Below are positions 1 through 9,721 of a DNA stretch of 64,000 bases, in pieces. The position numbers and the translations under genes were made by a program. Within the stretch, counting starts at the first letter, position 1; each line of letters starts with the position of its first letter. The stretch lies in assembly GCA_025359105.1 (NCBI GenBank), contig JANYHK010000119.1, positions 32,839-96,838 on the forward strand, read 5' to 3'. The notes below the pieces were generated by a model. The model did not search any database, was not told the origin of the DNA, and was given only the letters and a program-made list of their open reading frames with translations. The stretch comes from Myxococcales bacterium. Its GTDB lineage: Bacteria; Myxococcota_A; Polyangia; Polyangiales; Polyangiaceae.

Positions 1-627
<627 letters not shown>

Positions 628-629
628 GG

Positions 630-1682
630 TCACTTCTTCGCGCAGCCGGGGACGGCCGCCGCGGCGTGGAAGCCGCTGTCCACGAGGAGCGTCCTCGCGT
701 TGCTCGCGTCGACGAGGAGGACCGAGACGGCGATCACCGGTGTCTTCGTGCCAGGCAGCGGCGGTCCGCCCTCGACCGGTTTGCCCGTCGCGAGCAACGC
801 GGCGACCTGGGCCGCCTTCTCCGCGAGCGGTTTGATGTCCTTCAGCACCTCGACGCTCTGCTTGCCCTCGCACACGAAGCTCGCGTTCGCAGCGTCGGCG
901 TCGGCTCCGGCGATGAACACCTTCTTCAAGCCTGCGGCCGCCACCGCTTGCACGGCGCCGCGCGCCATCCCGCTGTTGTTCGCGAGGATCGCCTGGATGT
1001 CGCCCCTGCTCTTGGCGATCGCGTCCTCGACGGTCTTGAGCGCCTGCTCGGGCGCCCACGCGTCATGGCTCTTCTCGGCGACGATCTTGATGTCGCCCTT
1101 GTCGACGTACGGCTTCAACGTCTCGCTGTAGCCGCGGGCGATCTCGGTCGCGACGCTGTGGCCCGACTGGCCGTCGAGGATGACGTAGTTCCCCTTGCCG
1201 CCCGTCGCCTTGATCGCCGCCTCGGCCTGCAGGACGCCGACCTTGTGGCTGTCGTGCGCGACGTAGAAGTCGGCGTCGCCGCGGATGTTGCGATCGTATG
1301 CGACGACCTTCGCTCCCTTCTCGTGCGCCTTGCCGACGTACGCGGCCGCGGCGGCGCTGTCGGTCGGCTGGATGACGAGCACCTTCGCGCCGCGCGAGAG
1401 CGCGTCCTCGACCTGCGAGAGCTGGCGCGCGTTGTCGTTGTCCGCCGAGAACGTGAACGGGGTGAGGCCTTGCTTCTTGGCCTCGTCCTCGAAGTACTTC
1501 TTGTCCTTCTGGTAGCGCTCCTCCTGGAGCGTCGAGAGGAGGAAGGCGACCTTTGGACCTTTCGCTTCGGCTTCCGAGTCGGCGCCGCCGCCGGACGACG
1601 ACGACTTGCCACAGGCGAGCGGACCGAGCGGGCCGAGGAGGACCAGCGCGGCGAGGGCGGTGAGAGCGAGCGTGCGGCGCAT
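630..1682 (-). CDS. xylF: xylose-type sugar ABC transporter substrate-binding lipoprotein
   Basis: 350 aa with a lipobox (LAC, Cys at about residue 24) and a Ser/Gly-rich tether, then a type I periplasmic binding fold. Family landmarks of XylF are visible: DNDNARQLSQVEDAL, VLVIQPTDSAAAAAYV, KVVAYDRNIRGDADFYV, DAWAPEQALKTVEDAI and FIAGADADAANA. It would deliver a pentose or hexose to the XylGH complex at the inner membrane. It lies between the permease gene (4-nt gap) and the porin gene (2-nt gap). Since the operon starts with a GH15-like enzyme, the ligand could be glucose rather than xylose; that is inference, as XylF-like proteins differ in specificity. Confidence 0.87.
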   Translation of the reverse strand: MRRTLALTALAALVLLGPLGPLACGKSSSSGGGADSEAEAKGPKVAFLLSTLQEERYQKDKKYFEDEAKKQGLTPFTFSADNDNARQLSQVEDALSRGAKVLVIQPTDSAAAAAYVGKAHEKGAKVVAYDRNIRGDADFYVAHDSHKVGVLQAEAAIKATGGKGNYVILDGQSGHSVATEIARGYSETLKPYVDKGDIKIVAEKSHDAWAPEQALKTVEDAIAKSRGDIQAILANNSGMARGAVQAVAAAGLKKVFIAGADADAANASFVCEGKQSVEVLKDIKPLAEKAAQVAALLATGKPVEGGPPLPGTKTPVIAVSVLLVDASNARTLLVDSGFHAAAAVPGCAKK

Positions 1683-1686
1683 GGGG

Positions 1687-2850
1687 CTATTTCTTCCGGA
1701 TCGCGGGGGAGTCGAGGAGCGAGGCGACGAGCAAGATCGCCCCCGAGAGGACGAGCTGCCAGTTCGAGTTGATGTTCATCAGGTTCATGCCGTTCGAGAG
1801 CGTCCCGAAGATGAGCGCGCCGATGACCGTGCCGATCATCGTCGCGCGCCCTCCGGAGAGGCTGGTGCCGCCGATGACGACCGCGGTGATGACGTGCAGC
1901 TCCCGCGTGATGCCCGCGTTGCCGGGCGTGACGCCGTTGGTCCGCGCGGCGGCGACGAGGCCAGCCACGGCCGTGAGCATCGCGATGAGCAGGTAGATGA
2001 GCACCGTCACGCGCGCGACGGGAACGCCAGAGAGGCGCGCGGCCTCGGTGTTTCCTCCGATCGCGAAGGCGTACCGCCCGAGGCGGGTGCGGCGGAGGAG
2101 CACGGCCCCTATCGCGGTGGCGATTGCGGCGAGGAGCACCGGGACGGGCATGCCGTCCTGGTAGATCGTCATCAGGAACGCGGTGACGGCGACGCTCGCC
2201 GCGATCGGGAGCGCCGGCCCCACGCCGCGCGCCGGCAGCCCGAGCGCGCGACGCCGCTGTTCACGCCGGAGGATCACTGTGATCCCGGCCAAGCACCCGA
2301 GCGCGCACAGGCCGTACGACGCGGACGTGGAGAGCTTGCCGCCGAGCCACTGGAAATCGTCGGCCATCGGCGAGAGGCCGCGCGCGTCGGCGATGACGAG
2401 CCCGAGCCCGCGGTAGGCGAGGAACCCTCCGAGCGTCGCGATGAACGGCGGCAGCTGAAAGCGGCTGACGAGGAGCCCGTGCCACAGCCCGACGACGCCG
2501 GCGACCGCCATCGCGGCGAGGATGGTGAGCCACGCCGGCATGTGGTGGTCGATCTGCAGCTTCGCCGCGACCACGCCGCACAGCGCCATCCCCGCGCCGA
2601 CCGAGAGATCGATCCCGCCGATCAGGATGACGAGTGTCATGCCGATGCCGATGATGACGATCTCGGCGACCTGCGCCGTCAGGTTCGAGAAATTGCCCGA
2701 CGTGAGGAACGCCTCGCGTGTCTCCGGGTGGATCGCGAGGACGGTCCACATCAGCAAGAGGACCAGGACCATGCGCAGCGCGCGCGAGCTCAGGACCTCG
2801 AAGAGCGAGCTCTTGCCGCTGCTCGCGGCGTGGGCGGTTACGGCGCGCAT
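1687..2850 (-). CDS. xylH: xylose-type sugar ABC transporter permease
   Basis: 387 aa, strongly hydrophobic with about ten membrane spans. It carries the BPD_transp_2 signature of RbsC/XylH permeases: GIGMTLVILIGGIDLSVGAG near residues 75-95 and AIGGNTEAARLSGV further on. The C-terminal half ends GTLSNGMNLMNINSNWQLV, as in XylH. The frame is open further upstream but only as antisense/overlap of the ATPase gene; ATG 2850-2848, overlapping the end of xylG by 13 nt, fits family length. It pairs with the ATPase at 2838-4469 and the binding protein at 630-1682. Confidence 0.87.
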   Translation of the reverse strand: MRAVTAHAASSGKSSLFEVLSSRALRMVLVLLLMWTVLAIHPETREAFLTSGNFSNLTAQVAEIVIIGIGMTLVILIGGIDLSVGAGMALCGVVAAKLQIDHHMPAWLTILAAMAVAGVVGLWHGLLVSRFQLPPFIATLGGFLAYRGLGLVIADARGLSPMADDFQWLGGKLSTSASYGLCALGCLAGITVILRREQRRRALGLPARGVGPALPIAASVAVTAFLMTIYQDGMPVPVLLAAIATAIGAVLLRRTRLGRYAFAIGGNTEAARLSGVPVARVTVLIYLLIAMLTAVAGLVAAARTNGVTPGNAGITRELHVITAVVIGGTSLSGGRATMIGTVIGALIFGTLSNGMNLMNINSNWQLVLSGAILLVASLLDSPAIRKK

Positions 2851-4469
2851 TCCTGGAGCCTCTCGAGCGTGGGTTCCTTCGGTTCGGGTTCGCGGCTCGG
2901 CGTCGGCGTCGCAGGCGGATCGCCGGCGCCAGCGCCGGTGGACAGGAGGACGATGTCTTCCTGCGTGGCGCGATCGGCGGCCAGCTCTCCGCACACGCGA
3001 CCCTGGCGGAGCACGTAGATGCGGTGCGACAGGCGCAGCACCTCGGGCAGATCGCTCGACGCGGCGAGGATGGCGGTGCCCTTGGCGGCGATCCCCTCGA
3101 GGATCGCATAGATCTCCTCGCGGGCTCCGACGTCGACGCCGCGCGTCGGTTCGTCGAGGAGCAGCAGCTTGGGCGGGTTCTCGAGCCATTTGCCGAGGAC
3201 GACCTTCTGCTGGTTGCCGCCGGAAAGGGCGAGCGTCACGGTGTCGGTGTCGCCGCGGATCGAGAGCTCCCGGATGCGCTTACGCGCGAGCACGGCCTCG
3301 GCGAGCTCGTCGCCGCACGCGGCCGAGGTGAGCGCGAGGTTCTCCGCGACCGTCATCGCGAGGACGAGCCCCTTGCCCTTGCGATCCTCGGGGAGCAGGG
3401 CCACGCCTTGCGCGATCGCTTCGCGTGGCGAGCCGAGTGCGAGCGGCGCGCCGTCGAGCCGCGCCTCGCCGGTCACGGTGCCCTCCGCGCACCCGAAGAG
3501 CGTCGAGAGGAGCGCCGTTCTGCCGGAGCCCATCGCGCCGCACACCCCGACGATCTCGCCGCGCCTTACGGTCAAGGACACGTCCGACAGCGCCGCGCGT
3601 CCGCCGGCCACGAGGCCGAGCCCGCGGATGTCGAGGCACACCGGCGCGTCGATGGTCGGCTTCGGCGCGCGCTCCGCCGGCGCCTCCCGTCCGATCATCA
3701 GCGAGACCACCTCGCCGGGCGTCGTCTCCTTCGTCACCACGGTGCCGGCGGTCCGTCCGTCGCGCAGGACCGTGACGCGGTCGCACATCGCGAACACCTC
3801 GTCCATCCGGTGCGACACGTAGAGGATGCACGTGCCCTTCGCGCGCAAGTCGCCCAGGATCGCGAAGAGGCGCGTGCACTCGTCCTTCGTGAGCGCCGCT
3901 GTGGGCTCGTCGAGCACGAGCACCTTCGCTTCCGACGGCGCGCTGCCGCCTTCGCCGGGACGCGGCCCACACCAGGGGGCGAGCGCACGCGCGATCTCGA
4001 CGATCTGCTGCACCCCGATGCCGAGCTCGCGGATGGTGGCGCGCGGGTCGAGATCGCCGAAGCCGAAGCGCGCGAGGATGCGCCGCGCCTCGACCTCGAG
4101 CGCGAAGTCGTCCACGAGGCCGAAGCGCCGCGGCTCGCGCCCGAGGAGGAGGTTCTCCGCCACCGAGAGCTCCGGGATCAGCATCAGCTCCTGGTGGACG
4201 ATCGCGATGCCGGCCGCGAGCGCGTCGCCCGTGCCTCGGAACCGGCGCACCTCGCCGAAGACCGTCACCGTGCCCTCGTACGAGCCGTGGGGGTGCACGC
4301 CCGTCAGCACCTTCAGGAGCGTCGACTTGCCCGCGCCGTTCTCGCCGCACACGCCGAGGATCTCGCCCGCGTCGGCCGACAGATCGGCGCCGCGCAGGGC
4401 CTGCACCCCGCCGAAGCTCTTGACGATGCCCGCGAGCGACAGCGCCCGCGCAGAGTGGCCGGTGCTCAT
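2838..4469 (-). CDS. xylG: xylose-type sugar ABC transporter ATP-binding protein (double ABC domain)
   Basis: 543 aa with two ABC cassettes, as in XylG/RbsA/AraG. Cassette 1 has Walker A CGENGAGKSTL, followed by the XylG-like HPHGSYEG, then HQELMLIPELSVAENLLLG and Walker B VLVLDEPTAAL. Its signature region is ELGIGVQQIVEIARAL. Cassette 2 has a degenerate Walker A (CGAMGSGRTAL), the signature LSGGNQQKVVLGKWL and Walker B LLLLDEPTRGVDVGA. A degenerate second Walker A is usual for this family. The ATG at 4469-4467 overlaps the TGA of the GH15 gene (ATGA), implying translational coupling. The C-terminus adds about 25 Pro/Glu-rich residues. Confidence 0.9.
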   Translation of the reverse strand: MSTGHSARALSLAGIVKSFGGVQALRGADLSADAGEILGVCGENGAGKSTLLKVLTGVHPHGSYEGTVTVFGEVRRFRGTGDALAAGIAIVHQELMLIPELSVAENLLLGREPRRFGLVDDFALEVEARRILARFGFGDLDPRATIRELGIGVQQIVEIARALAPWCGPRPGEGGSAPSEAKVLVLDEPTAALTKDECTRLFAILGDLRAKGTCILYVSHRMDEVFAMCDRVTVLRDGRTAGTVVTKETTPGEVVSLMIGREAPAERAPKPTIDAPVCLDIRGLGLVAGGRAALSDVSLTVRRGEIVGVCGAMGSGRTALLSTLFGCAEGTVTGEARLDGAPLALGSPREAIAQGVALLPEDRKGKGLVLAMTVAENLALTSAACGDELAEAVLARKRIRELSIRGDTDTVTLALSGGNQQKVVLGKWLENPPKLLLLDEPTRGVDVGAREEIYAILEGIAAKGTAILAASSDLPEVLRLSHRIYVLRQGRVCGELAADRATQEDIVLLSTGAGAGDPPATPTPSREPEPKEPTLERLQECAP

Positions 4470-6817
4470 GGCCGACGTCGGCGAAGGAAGCGACGAAGGA
4501 CGAGCGCGCACGGGAACGTCGCGAGCGCTCCGAGCCCCCACGGGGTCCCGCTCTTTATTGCATGTAGATTGCACACGCACGCCGGCGTGTACGGAACCTG
4601 CTCCGCGCTCGGCGCGCCGTTGTTACCGCCAGGCCCGCCGCTGCCGCCGGGCCCGCCGCCGCCCGGGCCGCCAGTGCCGCCGGTGCCGCCCCCGCCGCCG
4701 CCGCTGCTGCCCCCGTCGCCGCCCGCGCTGTCGCCGGTGCAGTCGCCGGGCTCGAGCTTGCCCGCGCGATCGAGCATCGTCATGATGTACGCGCCGCCGC
4801 CGTAGCCGACCATCGGGATCGAGCCGGTGTATTTGCCGATCTGACCGTCGGCCTGGACGTCGTTGAAGAGCTCGGGGAGCAGGTAGAAGTTCGCCGCCGC
4901 CTTCTGGACGATCTGCCCGACGTAGCCGTCGGCCTCGGGCGTGCGACCCGCGCGGCGAAGGGCGCCGGAGATGCGCAGATCCACGAGGATCCACTCGTTG
5001 TTGTCGTACGACGAGAGCGCGTCGTTGTTCCGCTTGAAGCCGCCCGAGTCGACCTTCAGGTTGTTGAACAGATCGAGCGTGGCCTTGGCGGTCGTGCCTT
5101 TGTAGTCGGTGAGGACGCTCCAGTTGAAGGCCTCGGCGAGCGCGCCGTCGTAGTACTTGTTGTTCTGAAGGCCCTCGACGGAGCCGCCGAGCGCGCCCTG
5201 CGGATCGGCGAACGCGGCGTAGAAGCCGGTCGTCACCTTTCGCGCGAGGTCCTTGTATTTCTGGACGCTGGCGAGGTCGCCGCTCTTCTTCGCGAGGACG
5301 GCCATGTCGCAGAACCCGCGCGCGGCAGCGAGCGTCGTGTACGCGAAGTGGCGCTTGTTCTGGTCGTGGACCTCCCAGATGCCGCTATCGGCCTTCGCGA
5401 TGCCGCTCGGCTCGAGGTTGGCCTCGAGCGCGTTGGCCACGCCGGTCTTGATGGCGTCGTAGGCCTTGTCGCCCTTCTTCGTCGGCGCCGAGAGCCACGC
5501 GACGTCGCCGCTGGCGTCGACGTACTGGCGCACCGACCACATGAACATGCCCCAGCCGTCGGTCTCGACGTTCGGCGACTGCTGCCCGGAGTAGTCGGCC
5601 TCTTCTTCGCCGTTCCCGAAGTAGCGCACGACGGAGATGCGGTAGTCGACGTTCGAGACGAACTGCTTGTATTTGCCGACCGGATCGGCGCCGAGGAAGA
5701 AGTCGAGCGCGGCCCTCGCCTCGGCGTGGTGGCCCATGCGCGCGAGGGCGACGACGGCGTACTGGGCGTCGCGCACCCAACCCGAGTGCCACTCGCCGGG
5801 CGGCAGCGACGCGAGGATCATCCCGTTGTTCTTGCGACCGGCGACGCCCCACGGCTCGCGCACCTGCCCCATGCGCAGCGTCGTCTCGCTCTGGCGCCAC
5901 AGCTTGCGCTCGTCGTCGGAGAGGGTGACGCCGGCCGCCGGGGGCTTGCGCCACGCCTCGAACTCGGCCTTCGAATCGTTCAGGATCGCGTCGGCCGCGC
6001 GCCCCTTCGCCCACGCTCGGAGCGAGGCCGCCGCCGCGTCCGCCTGCGACGGATCTTCCACGAACTGCATCGCGACGGCGAGCCAGCCGTTGCCGTCGAG
6101 CTTCTTCTGCACGCCCATGACCTGGTCGTTGCCCGAGCAGCTCGTGGCGTTGCCGAAGTCGGTGTTGACCTTGTTGAACGGGCCGTTGCAGTCGAAATGG
6201 TCGGCGCCGGTGAGCGCGACGTACACCATCGCGCCGCCGCCGGGGCCCGTCTCGACGGCCGCGTCGGTGCCCGACGCGCGCATGGCTTCGCCGTTCGAGC
6301 CGGGCTGGGTGTCGCCGGGCGCGCCGCCCATGTGGAAGTTGAAGAGGGCGTAGCCGTCGGTCGCGCCGGGCGCGTGCAGCACCGCGACCATCGCGTTGCC
6401 CTCGTAGCCGAACGGGGAGAAGAAGAACGACTCGGCGTTCACGCCCGCGAGCGTCGTCGGCGAGCGGAGGATGTTGGACTGGTCGACGTACTCGGGATCC
6501 CCGGCCTGACCGGAGTTGAGCCAGCCCGAGCCGCCGGGCCCGCGAACACCGAAGAAGACGTCGAACGCCAGGTTACGCCGGCCGATGCCGTCCGACCGCG
6601 GATCGGAGCGCGGCGCGAGGTAGCGGTACGGGTGATCGAGGAAGGTGACGATCTTGGATTGCTGCGCGTCGAAGACCTGGAAGCCGTGCCCGTTGCCGGT
6701 CGTCAGGTACGTCCACGTGCGGGGGACCGCGGCGTCGGCGCCCGGCGCGGCGGCGGTGACGAGCGCCCATGCGGCGATGGCGCAGGCGAGGGGGTTCCGG
6801 AAGCGGCGTTGGAACAT
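4466..6817 (-). CDS. GH15-like glucoamylase/glucodextranase with C-terminal surface-sorting tail
   Basis: 783 aa. The Sec signal peptide ends near ADAA. The body matches GH15 (six-hairpin, exo-acting on alpha-glucans): HSGWVRDAQYAVVALARMG, SGIWEV containing the expected general-acid Glu, and a late LLPELF containing the expected catalytic base. The C-terminus has a roughly 50-residue Gly-rich linker, then a CVC motif, a hydrophobic stretch and RRFLRRRRP, which resembles MYXO-CTERM sorting tails. A TTG at 6832 also opens the frame, but ATG 6817 has a GAGG 7 nt upstream and is preferred. It is first in the operon with xylGHF, so I infer it makes monosaccharide for that importer. The exact glycosidic specificity is not readable. 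Confidence 0.8.
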   Translation of the reverse strand: MFQRRFRNPLACAIAAWALVTAAAPGADAAVPRTWTYLTTGNGHGFQVFDAQQSKIVTFLDHPYRYLAPRSDPRSDGIGRRNLAFDVFFGVRGPGGSGWLNSGQAGDPEYVDQSNILRSPTTLAGVNAESFFFSPFGYEGNAMVAVLHAPGATDGYALFNFHMGGAPGDTQPGSNGEAMRASGTDAAVETGPGGGAMVYVALTGADHFDCNGPFNKVNTDFGNATSCSGNDQVMGVQKKLDGNGWLAVAMQFVEDPSQADAAAASLRAWAKGRAADAILNDSKAEFEAWRKPPAAGVTLSDDERKLWRQSETTLRMGQVREPWGVAGRKNNGMILASLPPGEWHSGWVRDAQYAVVALARMGHHAEARAALDFFLGADPVGKYKQFVSNVDYRISVVRYFGNGEEEADYSGQQSPNVETDGWGMFMWSVRQYVDASGDVAWLSAPTKKGDKAYDAIKTGVANALEANLEPSGIAKADSGIWEVHDQNKRHFAYTTLAAARGFCDMAVLAKKSGDLASVQKYKDLARKVTTGFYAAFADPQGALGGSVEGLQNNKYYDGALAEAFNWSVLTDYKGTTAKATLDLFNNLKVDSGGFKRNNDALSSYDNNEWILVDLRISGALRRAGRTPEADGYVGQIVQKAAANFYLLPELFNDVQADGQIGKYTGSIPMVGYGGGAYIMTMLDRAGKLEPGDCTGDSAGGDGGSSGGGGGGTGGTGGPGGGGPGGSGGPGGNNGAPSAEQVPYTPACVCNLHAIKSGTPWGLGALATFPCALVLRRFLRRRRP

Positions 6818-6838
6818 CTCAAATCCTCGCAAAATGGC

Positions 6839-6858
6839 GTCACTCAGGAATGAGTGAC
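6839..6858. promoter_or_regulatory. 20-bp inverted repeat in the GH15 leader
   Basis: GTCACTCA-GGAA-TGAGTGAC has perfect 8-bp arms. It sits 22 bp upstream of the GH15 start codon, within its probable leader. It could be an operator or an RNA hairpin controlling the operon. No U-tract follows, so it does not look like a terminator. Confidence 0.5.
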
Positions 6859-6917
6859 TCTCGGTAGCACGCCCCTCGGCCGCGGCAACGGAAAACCACC
6901 TTAGGCGCGGCCCCCGC

Positions 6918-6980
6918 GGGGTCGAAAGGATCCCACCCGCGGGATCGAAACGATCCCACCCGCGTGATCGTTTCGATCAC
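6918..6980. promoter_or_regulatory. three operator-like palindromes at 23-bp spacing in the divergent promoter region
   Basis: Site A, 6918-6934, GGGGTCG-AAA-GGATCCC (imperfect). Site B, 6941-6957, GGGATCG-AAA-CGATCCC (perfect arms). Site C, 6964-6980, GTGATCG-TTT-CGATCAC (perfect arms). Centres are at 6926, 6949 and 6972, exactly 23 bp apart, about two helical turns, and A and B are followed by ACCCGC. They lie between the minus-strand sugar operon and the plus-strand unit starting at 7061. A LacI- or ROK-type sugar repressor is plausible but no regulator gene is in the window. Confidence 0.65.
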
Positions 6981-7060
6981 CAGAACCGTATGAATTTCGT
7001 GGGGGTGCAGGCGAATGAGTTTGGGGCCTCGCGCGTCCATCCCTCAGAATTCCACCCGCC

Positions 7061-8995
7061 ATGCACGCCTCCCGACTCTTCCTTTTCGTCGTCGCCCTCG
7101 CGGCCACCGCCGCGGCGGCGCCGGCTGCCGGTGCGCCACCGGTCTCCTCGCGCTCGCTCGACGACTACCGCCACTTCCGCGCGCTCGCGATCGATCTGCT
7201 CGGACGGATGCCGACGCGGGACGAGATCGCGGCGTTCGAGCGCCCCGACTTCGCGATGGACGCGTGGATCGACGGGCACCTCCAGGGCAGCACGTACGCC
7301 GAACGCCTGTCGCGCATCTACATGGATCTCCTCCGCCTGGAGCCGAGCCCGTCGACGCAGTTCGCGCCCGACGCGACCACGCTCTACCGGCATCAGGTCC
7401 AGGGACCGGACGGCAAGCCGGTGTGGATCTACTACCGCCCGCGCCAGCGGCGGACGCGCGAGGAGACCGACGGCGAGTTCTGCCTCACCAAGGAGGAGAC
7501 CGGTCTCGACATCGCCGCGCGCATGCAGCCGAAGGAGCCCGGCGGTGCGAAGCCGGTGACGAAGGCGGTGCTCGAGCAGCACACGGTGCTCGTGAAGCCG
7601 TGGTGGCTCTACCGCGACTACCTCAACGTGCAGCCGACTCGCCGCTACAAGATGGGCTGGGACGATCCCGATCCGTCGTACCAGCCGGTCGAAGGGCTGC
7701 TGAACGATCCCGACGGCAAGCCGACGATGGAGGTTCGCGTGTGCCGCGAAGAGGCGCAGGCGATGCCCACCGGCCACGTCTACGTCACCGGCCGAACGCC
7801 GCCGCCGAAGGGCACGCCGCTGCCACACGGACGCACGCGCCCGGCGCCGCTCGACTCGGCGTACGCGAAGCTGCACAAGGGGGAGGTCCTCGCGTGCCAG
7901 AGCAAGCTCGCGGTCGACTCGTCGGCCGAGTGCGGGTGCGGCGTGGCGCTCGAGCACTGCTTGCCGAACGACGGCGACCAGGGGGGAAGCGCCGCGTTCT
8001 ATTTCCCCAACCACATCCCGCTCGGCCTCGGGCAGCCGATCGACACCGCGCGCCAGCAGGGGCAGCGGTGGTTTCCGTTCTGGTGGTCGCAGGAGGCCGA
8101 GCACCTCCTCTCGCACGTGTTCACCGCCGATCGCGATTTTCGCGAGGTGCTCACCGCGCGCTACACGTTCGTGAACGGGCCGCTCGCGCAGTTTTACCGC
8201 GCCATTCAGCCGGGGAACTGCTGCGGCGGGGAGGCCAACTTCGGCATGGTGCAGGAGACCGAGCCGCTCTTCCTCCCGTCGAACGTGCCGACCGAGCTCT
8301 TCCCGCACGACGTCGCGTCGTGGAAGATGGTCCCCGATCGTGGGCCGCATGCGGCGGGGCTCCTGACGACGCCGATGTTCCTCGAGAAGTACGCCTCGGC
8401 GCGCGCCCGCGGCGCGACGCTGTACACCGCGTTTCTCTGCAAGTCGTTCTCGAGCGAGAACGCCGAGCTCACGCCGTCGACCGAGCCCAACCTGATGGTT
8501 CGCCCAGGGTGCCAGAGCTGCCACGCGACGCTCGAGCCGCTCGCCGCGTACTTCTCGCGGATCGAGCCGGGGAACCTCGTCTACCTGCCGCAGCAACTCT
8601 TCCCCGTGAAAAATGAGAAGTGCAAGAAGGGCCCGAACGGGCAGCTCCCCGGCTTCTGCAACGCGTTCTACGACGTGGCGTTCGCGGACGCCACCGGCGC
8701 CACGCTCCGCAGCGCGTACGGCTCGCCGGCGCACGCCGACGCGACACCGGCCGGCGCCGGGCACGACATCACCAAGATGCCCGAGTTCTCGGAGTGCGCG
8801 GTGCAGCGCGTCGCGGGCTCGTTCCTCGGACGCACGCTCACCTCCGACGACGCCCCGCTGGTGCGCGAGCTCACGAGCACCTTTACGAGAGACGGCCACC
8901 GCATGCGCCCGCTCGTGCGCGCCATCTTGAGGAGCGACACGTATCGGCGCGCGAACAACCTCGACTCGTCGGTGTGGCGCGGAGGCGCGAAATGA
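7061..8995 (+). CDS. secreted DUF1549/DUF1588-like protein with CxxCH motif
   Basis: 644 aa with a signal peptide (residues 1-25). The N-terminal region (LDDYRHFRALAIDLLGRMPTRDEI ... YAERLSRIYMDLLR) resembles DUF1549. A mid-C-terminal RPGCQSCHATLEPLAAYF resembles the DUF1588 haem-like CxxCH segment. The end (SFLGRTLTSDDAPLV ... LVRAILRSDTYRRANN) resembles DUF1585/DUF1553. Such proteins are common in Planctomycetes and Myxococcota and their biochemical role is not established. There is no clear Shine-Dalgarno at ATG 7061. The stop overlaps the next start (ATGA), and a DUF1501 gene follows two genes on, as in the planctomycete pairs. Confidence 0.7.
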   Translation: MHASRLFLFVVALAATAAAAPAAGAPPVSSRSLDDYRHFRALAIDLLGRMPTRDEIAAFERPDFAMDAWIDGHLQGSTYAERLSRIYMDLLRLEPSPSTQFAPDATTLYRHQVQGPDGKPVWIYYRPRQRRTREETDGEFCLTKEETGLDIAARMQPKEPGGAKPVTKAVLEQHTVLVKPWWLYRDYLNVQPTRRYKMGWDDPDPSYQPVEGLLNDPDGKPTMEVRVCREEAQAMPTGHVYVTGRTPPPKGTPLPHGRTRPAPLDSAYAKLHKGEVLACQSKLAVDSSAECGCGVALEHCLPNDGDQGGSAAFYFPNHIPLGLGQPIDTARQQGQRWFPFWWSQEAEHLLSHVFTADRDFREVLTARYTFVNGPLAQFYRAIQPGNCCGGEANFGMVQETEPLFLPSNVPTELFPHDVASWKMVPDRGPHAAGLLTTPMFLEKYASARARGATLYTAFLCKSFSSENAELTPSTEPNLMVRPGCQSCHATLEPLAAYFSRIEPGNLVYLPQQLFPVKNEKCKKGPNGQLPGFCNAFYDVAFADATGATLRSAYGSPAHADATPAGAGHDITKMPEFSECAVQRVAGSFLGRTLTSDDAPLVRELTSTFTRDGHRMRPLVRAILRSDTYRRANNLDSSVWRGGAK

Positions 8996-9693
8996 GCCCG
9001 CTCAGGTCCGCCGCCATCGCGCTCGGGGCCGCCGCGATCGCAGGGTGCGGGCCGAAGGAGCTCGTGCCGCCCCAGGTCGGACCGAAGCTCACCGTCACGT
9101 CGACGTCGACGCAGGACTCCGCGCCGAAGGAGGAGCTGCGGATGGTGCCGGCCGAGGCGTACATGCGGACCTACCTCGCCCTCTTCGGCGGCCTCGCGCC
9201 GCTCGAGGTGCAGAAGCGCGCGCGCGGAGGCGACGGCGCGCAGCTCTTCGACACGTGGGACGACTACTTCTCGTCGCTGGGCTTTCCCGACTACCGCATC
9301 GACATGCCCCGCAGCCAGCAGACGAACGCGCTCATGGTCGCCACGTTCGAGCGCCTCGGCGTCGCGCTGTGCGATCGGGCGGTGGAGCACGATCTGAAGG
9401 CGAAGCCCCCGGTGAGCGAGCGCGTCGTCTTCGCGTTCGACGAAGCGGCGGGACCCGCGCCCCTCGACCGGGCCGCCTTCGAGTCGCGCTTCGACGTCTT
9501 GCACCGAACGTTCCTCGCGTACCCGGTGAAGCTCGCCCCCACCGAGCGCGCGGCGCGCTTCTTCAAGCTCTACGGGGACGTCCACGCGCGTCACGCCAAG
9601 GCAGGCGGCAAGGCGCGGTTTTCGCCCGACGAGGCGGCGTGGGCGAGCGTCTGTTACGGCCTCGTCCGTCACCCCGAGTTTCACCTTTACTGA
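8992..9693 (+). CDS. lipoprotein of the DUF1501 unit
   Basis: 233 aa; the signal peptide ends in the lipobox IAGC (Cys about 19). I do not recognise the body. Visible are MVPAEAYMRTYLALFGG, LFDTWDDYFSSLGFPDYRIDMPRSQQTN and the C-terminal WASVCYGLVRHPEFHLY, which recalls the tail of DUF1549/DUF1553-type proteins (last residues before '...hpEFl'). ATG 8992 overlaps the upstream TGA (ATGA), so translation is probably coupled. It is likely a membrane-tethered partner of the 644-aa protein. Confidence 0.7.
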   Translation: MSPLRSAAIALGAAAIAGCGPKELVPPQVGPKLTVTSTSTQDSAPKEELRMVPAEAYMRTYLALFGGLAPLEVQKRARGGDGAQLFDTWDDYFSSLGFPDYRIDMPRSQQTNALMVATFERLGVALCDRAVEHDLKAKPPVSERVVFAFDEAAGPAPLDRAAFESRFDVLHRTFLAYPVKLAPTERAARFFKLYGDVHARHAKAGGKARFSPDEAAWASVCYGLVRHPEFHLY

Positions 9694-9721
9694 GGCGCGC
9701 GGAGCCAAAGAGAGAGCCGAC

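Noticed and set aside
1606..3018. Long Arg/Asp-rich ORFs on the plus strand over the sugar operon
   Set aside because: GC-rich antisense frames with no motifs; the minus-strand genes explain the sequence.
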